Shown piece by piece: positions 47,133 to 58,984 of a stretch of DNA of 64,000 bases (position 1 is its first letter; the number at the start of each line of letters is the position of its first letter). Origin of the DNA: Cryptomeria japonica (Eukaryota > Streptophyta > Pinopsida > Cupressales > Cupressaceae); assembly GCF_030272615.1 (NCBI RefSeq), contig NC_081407.1:154641548-154705547 (forward strand). Direction: 5' to 3'. The position numbers were made by a program, and so were the translations under genes. Below the pieces are notes generated by a model. It had not been told where the DNA came from. It searched no databases and saw only the letters and a program-made list of their open reading frames with translations.

Positions 47133-48063
47133 TGTAATGTCCCCTATTGGGAGGCTACCTATTCCCCAATAATCAACACCCATTACTTAATATTATCATG
47201 CCTTATAATTTTTTAAACTACATAACCATATTTATTCAAAGTACAATTAATAGTGACTATATTCAAACCCTAATTCTTACTTCCTTTCTAATCCTCAACC
47301 TCGAATGGGGATTTATTTGTCTAGGGCGCGGTGACACCACCTCCATAATTGGGCCCAAGTTTCAAGAACATTCATCCAGACTACCCTTGGGGCTCACCTA
47401 ATTTGGGGTGGATTTACTCTGCCTCTCCCTAACAACACCATGCCTCTCCTTATGGGGGGACAATTGAAATGATTAAGTATTGGGTTGCGAGTATGCTAAC
47501 TTCTCATGTAATATGAATATATATGAAAATAAGTATGACTATCATACATATTGTAGTCTATATTAATATTACTATTAAATTTTGCATAAGAACATTAGCA
47601 GGCTAATAAGCATACATATTAAGCACATCCCATGCATACCACCAAGAACAAGGATGTTACCCCCTATAACTTAATAACAATCCCGATATGATCTGATAGA
47701 TGATGATGTCCTTGGACACTTTTGATTCCTTTCCTTTATATCTCTCAATGTGAGGGAGAGGTCACACCTCACCATCATGTATGCCCTTTGGCAAGAGGCA
47801 CACCCTTTAACCATTAGCACCCTTTGAAAGAGTGCAACTCTTCATTAATTATGCCCTTTGAAAGGGACACAACCTTTCACAATCAGATTTGCACTTCTTA
47901 TTTAAATCAGATCTGCACTTCTGATTCTCAAATTATCTCCCTTCAAATGAGTTATTTTCTCCCTTTTATACCTCATATTTGGGGAAGTCACAACTTATCA
48001 TTTCATGTCTTTTGACCATTAATTATTTATTACTAAATTATATTTCAAAGTGGAGACATTACA
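47133..48063 (-). repeat. 5' LTR of the non-autonomous element
   Basis: 931 bp, with the same termini as its partner. Confidence 0.9.
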
Positions 48064-48856
48064 AGAATATATTAAAAAATTATTTCCAGATCTTCTTACT
48101 ACTACAAACATTTAATTTGATATACTATAATTTTTTATTTTTTATTTTTTACAAGATTTTGAAGTTCTAATTATAGTTTGAATTTGCAAATCTAATAATG
48201 TGTTAAAGCTAGCTTATATGAATCCATGCAGAATGTGAAGCCATTAGGATAGAACCTTCATTTCTTAAAAGAATACCGTTGTTTGGAAAGCACATGTGAT
48301 ACCACCAAAGATTCAATTTTTCACTTCAGGTTGTGTGAAATCATCTCAGAGTCTCTACACTACATACTTTCTAGAGTAGCATAAGTCTTCAATCATTCAT
48401 AATATTTGTTCTAGAGCAGTCCTTTCCTTCTCAAACTGTTTAAAGAACGGAACCAATTAGAATGTGTCATTAGTCAAGTTGGACCACACATTAGCTCTTT
48501 GGAACTGACGTAAGCACATTTGTAAGTAGTATAGTTTTTCGACCAAGGAGAGAGGTTAATTAGAATCATGCTTAAGAATACATATTTTTGTAATACATTT
48601 TTTAACTGGGAGGCCATCGAGACCGTCTCAATAGGAGGTTTGCAACTACGATTGCAACTATGCCATGCATCTAGGGTTTGGCACAAGACTACAGGGGTCG
48701 TAGCCTCTAACGTGGGGGAGAGCAGGTGGCCTCCTCCACGTAGGTAAGTTTCTCTCATCTCCTGGGTGTCTTTTTGTTTTTCGAGTCTTCTTTTTCTCTT
48801 GTCCTTCCCCGTCGTCGCCCGCACTCCTCTCTGCGTGCATGGGTTTATGAACATTT

Positions 48857-50757
48857 ATGGAGGGCTCGTCCGAAGGTGTCTCCAAATCGCACGTCAGATC
48901 AAGTGTCGAAGATGTGAAAAAGAAAACCTTCAAAGAAGTCGTTGATCAACCACTCGACGCCATCGTAGAGGGTGCTAGGTTTGTTACAGTAGATAATGGC
49001 AGCCCCGTGGAAAAGGTAAGGACCCTAACTCTACCTTGGACTCCATCTCTATCATTCCTAATGATTTAATGTGTGACGAAATAGCTCTTGAAAAGAATAT
49101 ATTAAAAGATAGTGCTATTTTCTTTGTTGTTGTTGATGTTGATAAATGTCCAGCCTGAAAATTTCTTGATGACTGGTTTAGAAATGTTTGGAATATCAAA
49201 TAAGGTTATCATGTTTCATTTTGTAGATTAATTCAAAAAGGATTATTCGTCATTTTTTTCAAGGATCATAAGGCTCAATTGGAAGTCATTAGTAAACAAT
49301 ACTGGACGGTGGCTAAATGTACATTTTGAGCCCTAGGGTGGTCTCCTGAAGTTGTCGATGAAGAAATATTGGCACTTTCGTGCCCTAGGTGACTTCTGGT
49401 TAAGAATGTCCCTCCTCTGCTATGGAGATTCATACCCCAAATGATTAATCCTATTGGCAAGACTATCTGGTTGGATAATTCGGCCCCCCTTATACCGCAC
49501 TTGGATGCTAGGATTCTGGTTTCGATCAACCCTGGCCTTGACCTACCCAATTCTATAAACATTGAATTAGGGGATGAAATTGTGTTTTGCCCCATTGAAA
49601 TTCTCGGAAGAATTAATGTGTGCTTCCTCTGTAGAAAAGAGGGACATATTCGAAAGAATTGCCCCATTATTAATCGGAATAAAGGAATGGAGAAGGCCTG
49701 TAATGGTGCTAACGATCCTCCACCAGTTCATGGAAACCAAGTGCCACTCATGGATAAATTTGACTCCCTTAGTAAAAAGATCAATAGAGCTATGAATGGA
49801 GCGAATAATATGTCTCCTGGGTCTAGTAAAAATGCAAATATTGGGAACTCCAATGAAGTCCCCCCTTCCCATTCTGCAATTTTGGAAGCCCTAAAACAGA
49901 TGGGTGAAGATTAGCAAGATGGTTTTCAGGTGGTTGGAAAAAACCCTAAGAAAAGGAGAAGGAAAAACGCCCAACAATTGGCTCTGGAGAAAATTAGAGC
50001 GACTAACCCTAATCACAATAAACATAGAGAGGATAAAACCTTTGTAGTGTACAACCTGGCCTCGCTTATGGAAGATGACATGCAGGAAATCCCCCCAGAA
50101 AGGAGATTCTCGAACACGAATGCAACCTCCGCCCTTGTCAGTTCTGTAGCTAAGAGTTTCGAAGAGAGGGACGGTTTCAGCAGTGAGTTAGGTAAGGGAG
50201 GGAGCCCTAGTGGGACATTGAGTTTAAAGGCTACTCATAAGAACTCTACAGATATGGATGTTTCCTATGAGCGTGCCTTAACCTGTGTCCCTGAAAATGT
50301 GATAGGAACCCCCTCTCTTACAGAATCCACTCCTGAAGCAGTCATCTCCCTTCCCCCTAAGAAGTTTGTTGAAATTGAGCATAACTGTGTGATTGAGGTC
50401 ATTGTTGCTGACCCTAATAGATGTGATGCCAGTCTTAGTAAGCCTTTAGCACTTGAGGATGAGACCCTAGGCAGCTGTAATAGTTTGAAGGCATTCAGAC
50501 CTTGTTCTGAGAGTGGAGATGCCCCCAGTCAGCCTGATCCCAATAAGGATCCAGAGTACAAGGATGACTCTCAATATGATGAATACACCGGCGAAGAAGG
50601 GGAGTGGATGACTAATAGTGAGAACACTGAGGTTATACCCAGAAGAAGAGGTAGACCACTGGGCTCCAAGAATAAGGGTTCAACCAATAGAAGGAAAACC
50701 GAAGAGAAAAAAAATCTCCCCAAGTGTTTCAACAGTTTTAAGACTGTTAAAGAGTAA
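48857..50757 (+). pseudogene. LINE ORF1 protein (nucleic-acid binding)
   Basis: Starts at ATG 48857 (MEGSSEGVSKSHV). The DUF4283-like N-terminal part (48900-49440) is broken by several stops and a shift near 49020. From 49441 the frame is open and contains a CCHC zinc knuckle, CFLCRKEGHIRKNC (49621-49662, Cys-x2-Cys-x4-His-x4-Cys). One in-frame TAG at 49912 interrupts it, after which it continues GFQVVGKNPKKRRRK to the stop at 50755. The C-terminal half is acidic and ends in a basic AT-hook-like motif RRRGRPLGSKNK (50641-50676). ORF1 proteins of plant L1 elements bind the element RNA. The gap to ORF2 is only 20 bp. Confidence 0.88.
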
Positions 50758-50777
50758 CAAGCTCTCGTTTAGTTATG

Positions 50778-51550
50778 ATGAAGTGCATTTCATGGAATAT
50801 TAGAGGTTTGGACTCACCAGATAGGAAACAGATTGTTAGGAAGTTTGTTAACTAGCATAAAGATGCAAATGTTGTCATGTTACAAGAATTAAAAGCAGTC
50901 AAGTTTACCTTGGAGGTCAATCTAGAATTCATCTGGAAAGACTCTATTAAGATTTGTTCAAACCATGATAAGGGAAGAGGGGGAGTTGAGCTTCTCATCA
51001 ACGCCAAATGGAAAGATCACATTGTTACCAAGGGTGCTCACCGTGTAACAGAGCAATGTGGGTCTCACTGGACATTAACAAAACTGTCATTGGCGTGTGC
51101 TCAATCTATGCTGCCAATGACTATAAGGAAAGGATCGAATTATGGGATTGGATTGCCTCCCTCCCTGATATTCCGTGGATTATTGGGGGAGACTTCAACA
51201 TGATTGAAAGTCATGAGGATAAATGCGGTGGTGTAGCTATGGAATGGAAAGGAGCCGAGAAACTTCATTGGGAAAGAATGAAGAATTGTAAGAAACTCTT
51301 TGACCCCCTACTTGGTAACAAGAAGGCTGCAAAAGGAATTTGGTTCACTTGGTGCAATTACCAGAGAGGAAAACATAGAATCTGTTGTATATTGGATAGG
51401 TTTTATGTAGATAGAGAACAATTCTCCTTTACACCAGATAATCAGGGTAATGTTGTGACAGTATGGCCGATTTCACTCTCGGACCATCACCCTGTGGTTT
51501 CTCTAATTAGGTTCAGAGACTCCAGCCAAGCAAGGGGAAGAAGGAGATAA
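50778..51550 (+). pseudogene. LINE ORF2, endonuclease domain
   Basis: Starts MKCISWNIRGL at 50778, the classic start of the apurinic-type endonuclease of L1 ORF2. A TAG at 50853 interrupts it early. MLQELKAVKF holds the catalytic Glu. A frameshift near 51050 moves the reading to the frame with SIYAANDY, WIIGGDFNMI, LDRFYVD and SDHHPV, which are the conserved catalytic blocks. This domain nicks target DNA to prime reverse transcription. All key blocks are visible, but the enzyme cannot be made from this copy because of the stop and shift. Confidence 0.9.
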
Positions 51551-53640
51551 ATTCATCCTCAACACCCATCTCCTTAAGGATCCGGATGTGTTGGTCGCCA
51601 TAAAAATTATTAGATTACTCAACAAAGGAAATAAGGATTTGAAATCTCATGTAAACAGATGGATCCAAAATGTTAAGAGTTGGCAGACCCTTCTACAGAC
51701 TATTGGGCAGAAAAAAGCTAAAGATTATAGATCGCAGGAGAAAACACTTACTGATGAAATGTTCTGATGCGAAGTAGATGTCTAGAACAGCCCGAGCAAA
51801 GTGGAATTATCCGACAAAGTTGCTCAGGCTAGAGATGCTCTGAGGAAGCATCAACAGGTTAAGATTGGAGGTGCAATGATTAGGGCCCGAAGTCAGTGGA
51901 TGCAATTCGGTGACAAAGGGTCTAAATTCTTTTTCAATATGCTTAAGCAAAAACAAACCAGAGAAAAGATTAATAGGATATGGGTAAACAACAAAGAGGT
52001 AATGGAAATAGAAGAAATTAAAGAGGCGTTTTGCCTTTTCTACAAATGACTCTTCTCCTCGGAAGATTCCCTCAAGTCTCAGGAAGCCAGAGAGAAATGC
52101 AGAGCAATTATTCCCAGTAGGATTACTGAGGACTCACAAGCATTGAGGAAAAATATATGTGGGTGAACTGAAAAATGTCATTAGAAACCTTAACAATGAC
52201 AAGACATCGGGCCCGGACGGACTGCCTGTTGAGTTTTATAAAGCTAATGAGGAATGGATTTGCCAAGACCTCCATGACCTATATTCTGAGGCCTATGAGA
52301 GTGGTTCTCTAGGAGAATATATCAATAAAGGGACTATTAAGCTATTACCCAAAGAAGGGGACAAGTCACTCATAAAAAATTGGAGACCCATTACTCTCCT
52401 CAATGTGTCCTATAAAATTATGGCCAAGGCTCTTGCACTCAGGTTAGAGAATGTGCTCTCCAAATTCATCTGTCCCACACAAACAAGGTTCATTAAGGGA
52501 AGGTTCATCCTAGAGAATCTAATTACTAGTTGGGAGGCAATGGACTGGGCAAATGTCTCAAGGCAGAATGTGGCCATGTTTCTTTTAGATTTTGAGAAGG
52601 CTTATGACAGGGTTGAATGGGAATTTATTTTGATGATGCTAGAAGTCTTTGGATTTCCTGTGGAATTTTGTAAATGGGTGAAGATTCTCCTTAAAGATGT
52701 GTCTGCACGGGTAGAGATTAATGGATCTCTCACTCAGGTAATTAAACTCGGTAGGTCTCTTAGACAGGGTTGCCCTCTTTCCCCTGCGCTATTTGTTATT
52801 GCTTCTGATGCCCTATTCTATATATTAGGAGACTACACCATATCCCCTAAAATAGGAGGTGTTATGCTTCTTGATGAGTCTAAATTGATTAATACCCAAT
52901 TTGTTGACGACACTGCACTTTTTGTTGAACTTACCAAGCAAAACATGGAAGCCCTAGAGTGCGAAATTAAGTTCTTAGGTGAGATTTCAGGGGCAAAAAT
53001 CTCTCAGGCTAAATCTACCATGCTTGGGTGGAAAGAGGAGCCTCCATAATGGTTACACCAGTTTGGAATCCAATGGGGGGGGCCTAACAAGATTGTAAGA
53101 TACTTGGGGATACCCTTCGCTATCTCCCCCTCTCTCAAGGAGATGTGGATATGGGTTAGAGGCAAAATTGACAAGAAGCTCAATAAATAGAATAATAGAT
53201 ATCTATCGCTTGTTGGTAGAGTGCAAGTTTGTCAAAAAATTCTATCCTCATATAGCATTTAATATTCCTCTGTTTGGATGTTCTCCAACTATCAAATCCT
53301 GGAAATACAAAAAACTATAAGAAATTTCCTATGGTCTGACGGGAAAGGAAATAAGAAGATACACTCTGTTAAGTGGGGGTGGTGCCACATAGAGAAGAGT
53401 ATGGGAGGGCTCGGGTTAAAAAACCTGAGAATACAAGGGGTTGCTCTTGCTACAAAATGGATCTTCCAGGCATTTGATGGCAATGAACCATGGAAAATTC
53501 TGGTCAGAAACAACATCATGAGAGTTGTTCCTAAGAAGGCTAAATCCTGGAAGTCTTTACCCTTTTGTGACCTAGTGGCTGGAGGATTTGCAGTCTCAGT
53601 GCAAGGTTCGAGTGTCTTTAAGTCTATTTGGAAAGCCTAG
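51551..53640 (+). pseudogene. LINE ORF2, reverse transcriptase domain
   Basis: A linker (51801-52049, with WMQFGDKGSKFFF) leads after a shift near 52155 to the reverse transcriptase, 52159-53049. Blocks in order are LNNDKTSGPDGLP, NWRPITLLNVSYKIMAKALA, TRFIKGRFILENL, LDFEKAYDRVEWEF, RQGCPLSPALF and TQFVDDTALF. The catalytic FVDD stands where plant LINEs usually have F/YADD, so Ala is replaced by Val. Stops follow at 53047 and beyond. The thumb-like part resumes at 53278-53640 (FLWSDGKGNKKIHSVKW, GGLGLKNLR). It would copy the LINE RNA at the nicked target but is inactive here. Confidence 0.92.
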
Positions 53641-54600
53641 GAAAGTATTAGACCTTGTATCACCAATAGTAGGGCCAGCAACAATGACCACATCCATGGG
53701 GAGAGGTCTATCTGGTGGAACCTTTTCCATTCTTCTAAACCTCTCGCGCTTACTCAAGGGTGCCCTACTAAGTCTTGGGCAATTAAAAGCATTCGCTGCT
53801 TTAAAGACATTATTGATAATGATAGGCTTATTAGCTGGGATACCCTTAGAGTTAGATATGATCTGCAGACTTCCCAAAAGAGAACCTACAATATGGTGAA
53901 GCATGCTTGTACAGATTTGCATTTGCCTAAAAACTGTAAGATAAATAATGAAAGATGTACTGATCTTATGTGGAATAATAATATTTATGTTTCCAATATC
54001 AAAGCTATTAATGTTTATAATACCCTCTCATATGATGAATCTATTATAAAGTATGCTAACACTTTGTGGTATACAGACCTCTTTGTGTAACAATGGTAGA
54101 AGATATTCTCACGACTATGGAGCAGCCCTACTACACCCAAGAAAAAATGTTTTAAATGGATGATGATTATTAACAGGCTGCCATTCAAAAAAAATCATAA
54201 TAATAGTGATATCTGCAACATGTGTAGAGTACCTGAGTCTGTTAGGCACATTTTCTTTGAGTGTAATATTGCTAGAGAAATTTGGTGGTTGTTTGGTATT
54301 TCTATTCCTAATCAGATTCTTATTCTAGATGTTCTCATTGGATATATTATGAGCTTGAAAAAGGCTACTAACCTATTTTTGCATATTCTATCCACTGAAA
54401 TTTTATGGTATATGTGGAAAATTAGAAATGAAGATAAGTTCCAAGGTAAAGCTAGGGCCCTTACCGAGTCATTTCATGGACTCACTCTTCATCACATCTT
54501 TTTGCAGGTATTTGTTACAATGAACATTGGGAGAACAAATTTCTTAGATTCCTTAAAGACAAACAAGCCAAGATGTTCGTACATGAGTTAGAGAATGGGT
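53641..54600 (+). pseudogene. LINE ORF2 C-terminal zinc-finger region
   Basis: Reading continues after the RT through shifted frames (WWNLFHSSKPLALTQGCPTK at about 53710 and 53893-54090). It reaches the zf-RVT motif CNMCRVPESVRHIFFEC (54214-54264, Cys-x2-Cys-x7-His-x4-Cys) followed by EIWWLFG. This C-terminal finger is standard in plant L1 ORF2 and is thought to help nucleic-acid binding. Frames are broken near 54090 and 54150. Confidence 0.85.
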
Positions 54601-55029
54601 ACAAATGGAGGCAAGCTGCAGGGTAACACCAGTCAGTTGATTTAGCATTGGAGAGTCTTGGGTTAGAGATTGGGAAAACCAGAGACCCAGTGATGGAAAA
54701 CATTCAAATGCTTAGTCAGTTACTTGAGGGAAAGCGGGCCGTGTGGATGGAAGGCCCTCTGGGGTGGACGACCTGGATGGAGGCCTTTCAAGACCAAAAG
54801 CAGATGTGATCTGGCTTCTCCATTCCATTAGCACACACATGTGATCTGGATACCTCATACTACAGACTAGTGTCTTCTTTGTAGATGTATACATAGTCTT
54901 TTATAGTTTTTTGGATCAGCGATCCATATGTACACACAGCTGTAATCAGTAAGGTACTGGTAAAGACAGTCTTTTTTTGTATCAGTTCACTCCTTATATG
55001 CAATATAAAAAAAAAACTAGGAGGCCATC

Positions 55030-57054
55030 CATCTTGTTAGTTTGTAAAAGAGCCGAGAAAATCTATAGCTAATAAAGAATAAAGATATTGATTAAAAAAG
55101 TTAGAGTTCTATTGAATTTGAGACTTTGAGTTATAACTTGTCAAGAATAAAAATATCGATTAAAAAAGTTGAGAGTTCTAATGTGTTTGAGACTTTGAGT
55201 TAGGTTCTTCATTTATTTATTTTTGTTATGGGCGTGATTGCATATAAGAGGGCAAACTGAGATTTCCACTACCAATTACAAAATGATATCAATGCATTTG
55301 TGGTTCTTCCGAAAGTGAGCTGAGAGCAAGTTGAATCTTAGAAGAATAGGAAATGTGTAGATAGAAATGTTGATTGTGAGGCAATTTGCACTAGGATAAC
55401 AAGGCACTCGACCTGCAAGCAAGTGAAAACTCTAATTACAACTTATGGTTTTGCTTGACCTGTTTTCGACATGTCATCCAAAAGTGTAGCCAATAGAGGT
55501 ATAGCCATAGTGGCCAATACGGGTCAAGGGAATCAAAGTCTCACAAATAGAAGAGCTAAAGATTATGAGGTATATTGTGTCTACAATAAATATCCTACAA
55601 CAAGACTAATAAGAAAGGATGTAAAACTAAGATGATTATGAGAGTTGCAAAGAGACCTAATGAAGATTGTAAACTATCGAAGGTAAAGATTCCAAGAGAG
55701 ATCAGCGTGAGAGCACTAAGAGGAAAGAAGGTGAGCACATTGTAACATTTTCACATACATTTCAACTTGTCATCCAAATACTGAACGCTTCCATGGAAAG
55801 CTAAACGCCCATAAATGGGCATATGAAAACAGGCCTCTAGCCTTCAAACATGATACTCTTCATATTCTCAAAAATAATTTTTGGCACAAGGATTGCTTCG
55901 AACCATTGATGCTAATTACCATTGCATCAATATATTCATCCTCAAGTACATATTCTGCATTAAAAACTTACTGCAGAAAGGATCATACCTCTATGGTTGA
56001 GAGGTGGGATATGTAGAGCACCGACAAGGCTTGTGAAAATGAGCCTTTCCGGTGCCTCTTGGCTTGAGACTAAAAATTTAGGATAAGAGTAATCCAGTAT
56101 ATAAAATCTCCATCTATCCTAAAAGTGTTCCCAGTAAAGCAAGTGAAAAAATGAACTTTTGAACAAATACATATATTATATGCCATACCATCCAAAACTG
56201 CTCAAAAGACAACAAAGTAAAAACAACATTAAAACCAGGAGTTGGGGCAATATTTTATCTTCGATTATAAAGAACATTAACCCTTTTCCTTTTAAAGCAA
56301 AAGAATAATCAAATATGAAGTTCATAGGAAAAACAGAAAAAGAACAATAGGGAAAACAGGAAACTACAAAGCTAGATGGTGTATCATTAATCCTCCTGTG
56401 CATCCCTTTGTTCTTTTATGAGCATTTGATTTTGTCAAACTGTTCGAGGCATTGCCCCTCACCCCTGCCATCGCTCCCCATCTCCACACACTTGATAGTA
56501 TTTGGCATTAGTGAACGTGCATAACGGATTCAACAATTGATAAGAGATGATGAGAAATAAATATGTATAGATAATTTTAAAACATAGATTCTCATAACAT
56601 TTTTCAACTGGTCATTGTTAATGGTTTAGCATATTATTACCAAATACAACAGGAAGATGGAACACATTCAAGGTAGCAATATGTGTCACTTTGTTTAAGG
56701 AGAGCATGATATACTATTTGAATATCCATTGTATACGGAACATGATATACATATAAAAAAGACACCACAGATTCTTGTGCTCAGCGGAAAATGTTATTTA
56801 TATTGGCAATAAAAAAGACATGCTTTAAGGATGGAAACATTCTCAAACTGTTCAAAAAAAGCATTCCCTAGCAACACAGAAGCCCCATCCAAAAGCACTG
56901 GGTTTCCCGATCTTGCCTGAGCATAATATAATTGCTTATGCATGTTTGGAGATCAACCATAAATAAAAATAGTTGCAGAAACTATGGAACCAATAGGTGC
57001 AGCTTGAAAACTACTTAAGTAGCTATAGACAAGTACATCCTCTGATACTTGCCT
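55030..57054. other. Spacer and RPT6 3' flank
   Basis: No intact gene. A two-copy tandem repeat of about 66 bp (GATTAAAAAAGTT..GAGACTTTGAGTTA) lies at 55085-55203. Sequence close to 57054 on the left side should include the RPT6 3' UTR (minus strand), but its end was not identified. Confidence 0.45.
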
Positions 57055-57403
57055 TCATTTCCATAATTTCCTCAATGACATGTTTTTCTCTGTTTCCTTT
57101 TTCATAACTTTAGCTACAGCCATTTCAAAATCCTCCTGTGTCACATGGACTCGTCTTTCTCGTAATGCAAACATTCCTGCTTCTGTGCATACAGCCTGTC
57201 CAAATGCAAAATGTATAATAATTAGAACCTAAACCATAGAACAACAAACAAAATGTACTTGCTGTATAAATACAAATAGAGAACTAGTTTACCTTGAGCT
57301 CAGCACCTGAAGCACCATTCATTTTTTCAGCAATTTTCTTCAGATCAATACCACGCATCAGGTTCATTTTTCTTGAATGGATTTTCAAAATGTCCCAGCG
57401 AGA
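57055..57403 (-). CDS. RPT6: 26S proteasome ATPase subunit RPT6, last two exons
   Basis: A 3'-terminal part of the gene. Penultimate exon 57403-57293 (111 nt) encodes [30 protein letters not shown] and ASGAELK. The final exon 57195-57055 encodes [33 protein letters not shown] and [13 protein letters not shown], then TGA. The intron between (57292-57196, 97 bp) has GT..AG ends, and the upstream acceptor is ATCACAG|TCTCGC. The protein matches the C-terminal AAA lid of RPT6/SUG1, one of six ATPases that unfold substrates and open the 20S gate. Both exons are undamaged. Phe is replaced by Trp in the usual SRFDIL. No upstream exon was seen up to 64000, so a very long intron or a 3'-only fragment are both possible. 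A tandem array of the exon start follows in that intron. Confidence 0.92.
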
Positions 57404-58291
57404 CTGTGATATATAATTACGACAACAGTTGATTAAAAATATATCTATTTGAGAGTTGCTTGCTAAAATCAAGAATCTCTCTTAAATTCAAATTCCTGTT
57501 TAAAAATAGAATTCTTGTAAAAAGTTTATTCACGGAAGGATGCTCTTTTCAAAAGTAAGCAGTGATGAAAACCCAAACAATTATCCAGGTGCTTGGTGGA
57601 TTTTCAAAATGTCCCAGTGAGACTATAATAGATAAATCCCACTACAGTTGATTAAAAAGATGTCTACTTGAGAGTCTTGCTAAAATAAAAAATATCTCTT
57701 GCTGAACTCAAATTTCTGCAGTTAAACCTGTTTAAAAATAGAAATCCTGTAATAAGTTTATTCACAAAAAAAATGCTCTCTTCAAAGAAAGCATAGATGA
57801 AAAGTAAAACCCAAAGAACTATCCAGGTATTTGAAAGGGTTTTTAAAACATCCCAGCAAGACTTTAATATATAAATACTACTACAGTTGATTAGAAATAC
57901 GTGTACTGGTTGGTCTCTTGCTAAAATCAAGAATATCTCTTACTGAACTCAACTTTCTTTGATCTGTTTAAAAATAGAATTTGTCTGACAAGTTTCTTCA
58001 CAAAAAGGATGCTCTCTTAAAAAATAAGCATTGACAAAGATGCAAACAACTATCCAGATACTTGAATGAATTTTCAAAATGTCCCAGAAAGACTGTAATA
58101 TATAAATAATGCTATAGTTGATTAAAATATGCCTACTTGAGAATCTCTTGCTAAAATCAAGAATGTCTCTTACAAACTCAAATTTCTGCAGTTAATCTGT
58201 TAAAAAGAGAGTTCCTCTAATAAGCTTATTCACAAAAGGCTGCTCTCTTCGAAAGTAAGCATTGAAGAATATACAAACAGCTATCCAGGTA
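57380..58291 (-). repeat. Tandem array of intron plus RPT6 exon start
   Basis: Four copies of a 219-239 bp unit. The shared phrase TGTCCCAG (or CATCCCAG) lies at 57391, 57610, 57849 and 58080. Each unit holds a splice-acceptor-like sequence and the first 20-25 nt of the RPT6 penultimate exon (S-x-W-D-I/V-L-K), then intron sequence with TTGCTAAAATCAAGAAT and GATGCTCTCTT. Only the copy at 57403 continues into the full exon. The fourth unit diverges after CTATCCAGGTACT at about 58291. Confidence 0.88.
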
Positions 58292-58980
58292 CTCTTTTCC
58301 CTAGTAATCCTGGTCAATTCTAACAGGTCCAAGCATTATATTTAAAAATGCATGTACATATTTCCCATCATAAAAACTACACACAGTTCCCAACCCTGAC
58401 CCTGTTGCTTGGCAGCTAATGTACCAGGTTTGGGAAATGGTCCTCATACCTGAACAGGTACAAATCTGGATCTAGGTGCTGACCTGGGTCCATTCCAAGT
58501 TCACCTAAGGCAAGGACCAGGTGCCCGAGGTACCCACCAGGTATGTCTGAGGGAACAAAGGTCACCTAGAGCGTACCTTGAACAAACCTGGGGGTAAGCA
58601 AGGGGACCCACTGGCAGCAATATCCAAATTTAAGAAAAAAGGACAAAATCATCTACCATCATTTAAACTTCCCATTTCTTCTCAAAGTTTAACCTTGCTG
58701 GTTTTTTGAGTGGTGAAGGATTGCTAAGGCATAAAGTATGTTTATTAGGTGCTTTTGGAAACAACTAGCTTGCAACAGTAAGTTTTATCAATCAACACAG
58801 TTTATTTTGAGTTTTTTTTCAATCTTCTTCAGATTTTTTCCAAACTTTCTAGTTTCTTTTAAAAAATTTGAATGTATTTTGTAAATGTTATTCATTTTTT
58901 TTTACTTATAAAGGTATTGTAGGGTTGTATTGTTGCTGGTTTTTTTAACAAGTTAATATGCCCTAGGGTTACATTCTGAA
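58292..58980. other. Spacer with AGGT/ACCT-rich segment
   Basis: 58390-58610 is richer in GC than its flanks, with many CCAGGT, ACCTGG and GGTACC-like words on both strands. No gene is visible. It may be the terminal part of the hAT element that follows. Confidence 0.35.
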
Positions 58981-58984
58981 TTTT

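Larger units (their letters stand above)
45467..48068 (-). mobile_element. Complete non-autonomous LTR retrotransposon
   Basis: Two LTRs, 45472-46449 (978 bp) and 47133-48063 (931 bp), both run TGTAATG..GACATTACA and align along most of their length. A 5 bp target duplication AGAAT flanks the element (45467-45471 and 48064-48068). Orientation is minus: next to the inner edge of the right LTR is a primer-binding site, and next to the left LTR is a polypurine tract. The 683 bp internal region encodes nothing, so movement would need enzymes in trans. It is larger than classic TRIMs because of its long LTRs. The LTRs differ by many substitutions and indels, so the insertion is old. Confidence 0.9.
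48604..55029 (+). mobile_element. Near full-length L1-type LINE with target duplication
   Basis: The 6.4 kb element (48619 to about 55014) is flanked by a 15 bp target-site duplication, AACTGGGAGGCCATC at 48604-48618 and AACTAGGAGGCCATC at 55015-55029 (one mismatch). It has a 5' leader, ORF1 (from 48857), ORF2 (50778 to about 54600), a 3' UTR and a short A tail at 55007-55016. Both frames carry stops and frameshifts, so it is inactive. The target duplication is much better kept than the reading frames, which suggests it was mutated or copied from an already damaged template. The element is only about 540 bp from the LTR retrotransposon on its left. Confidence 0.93.
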
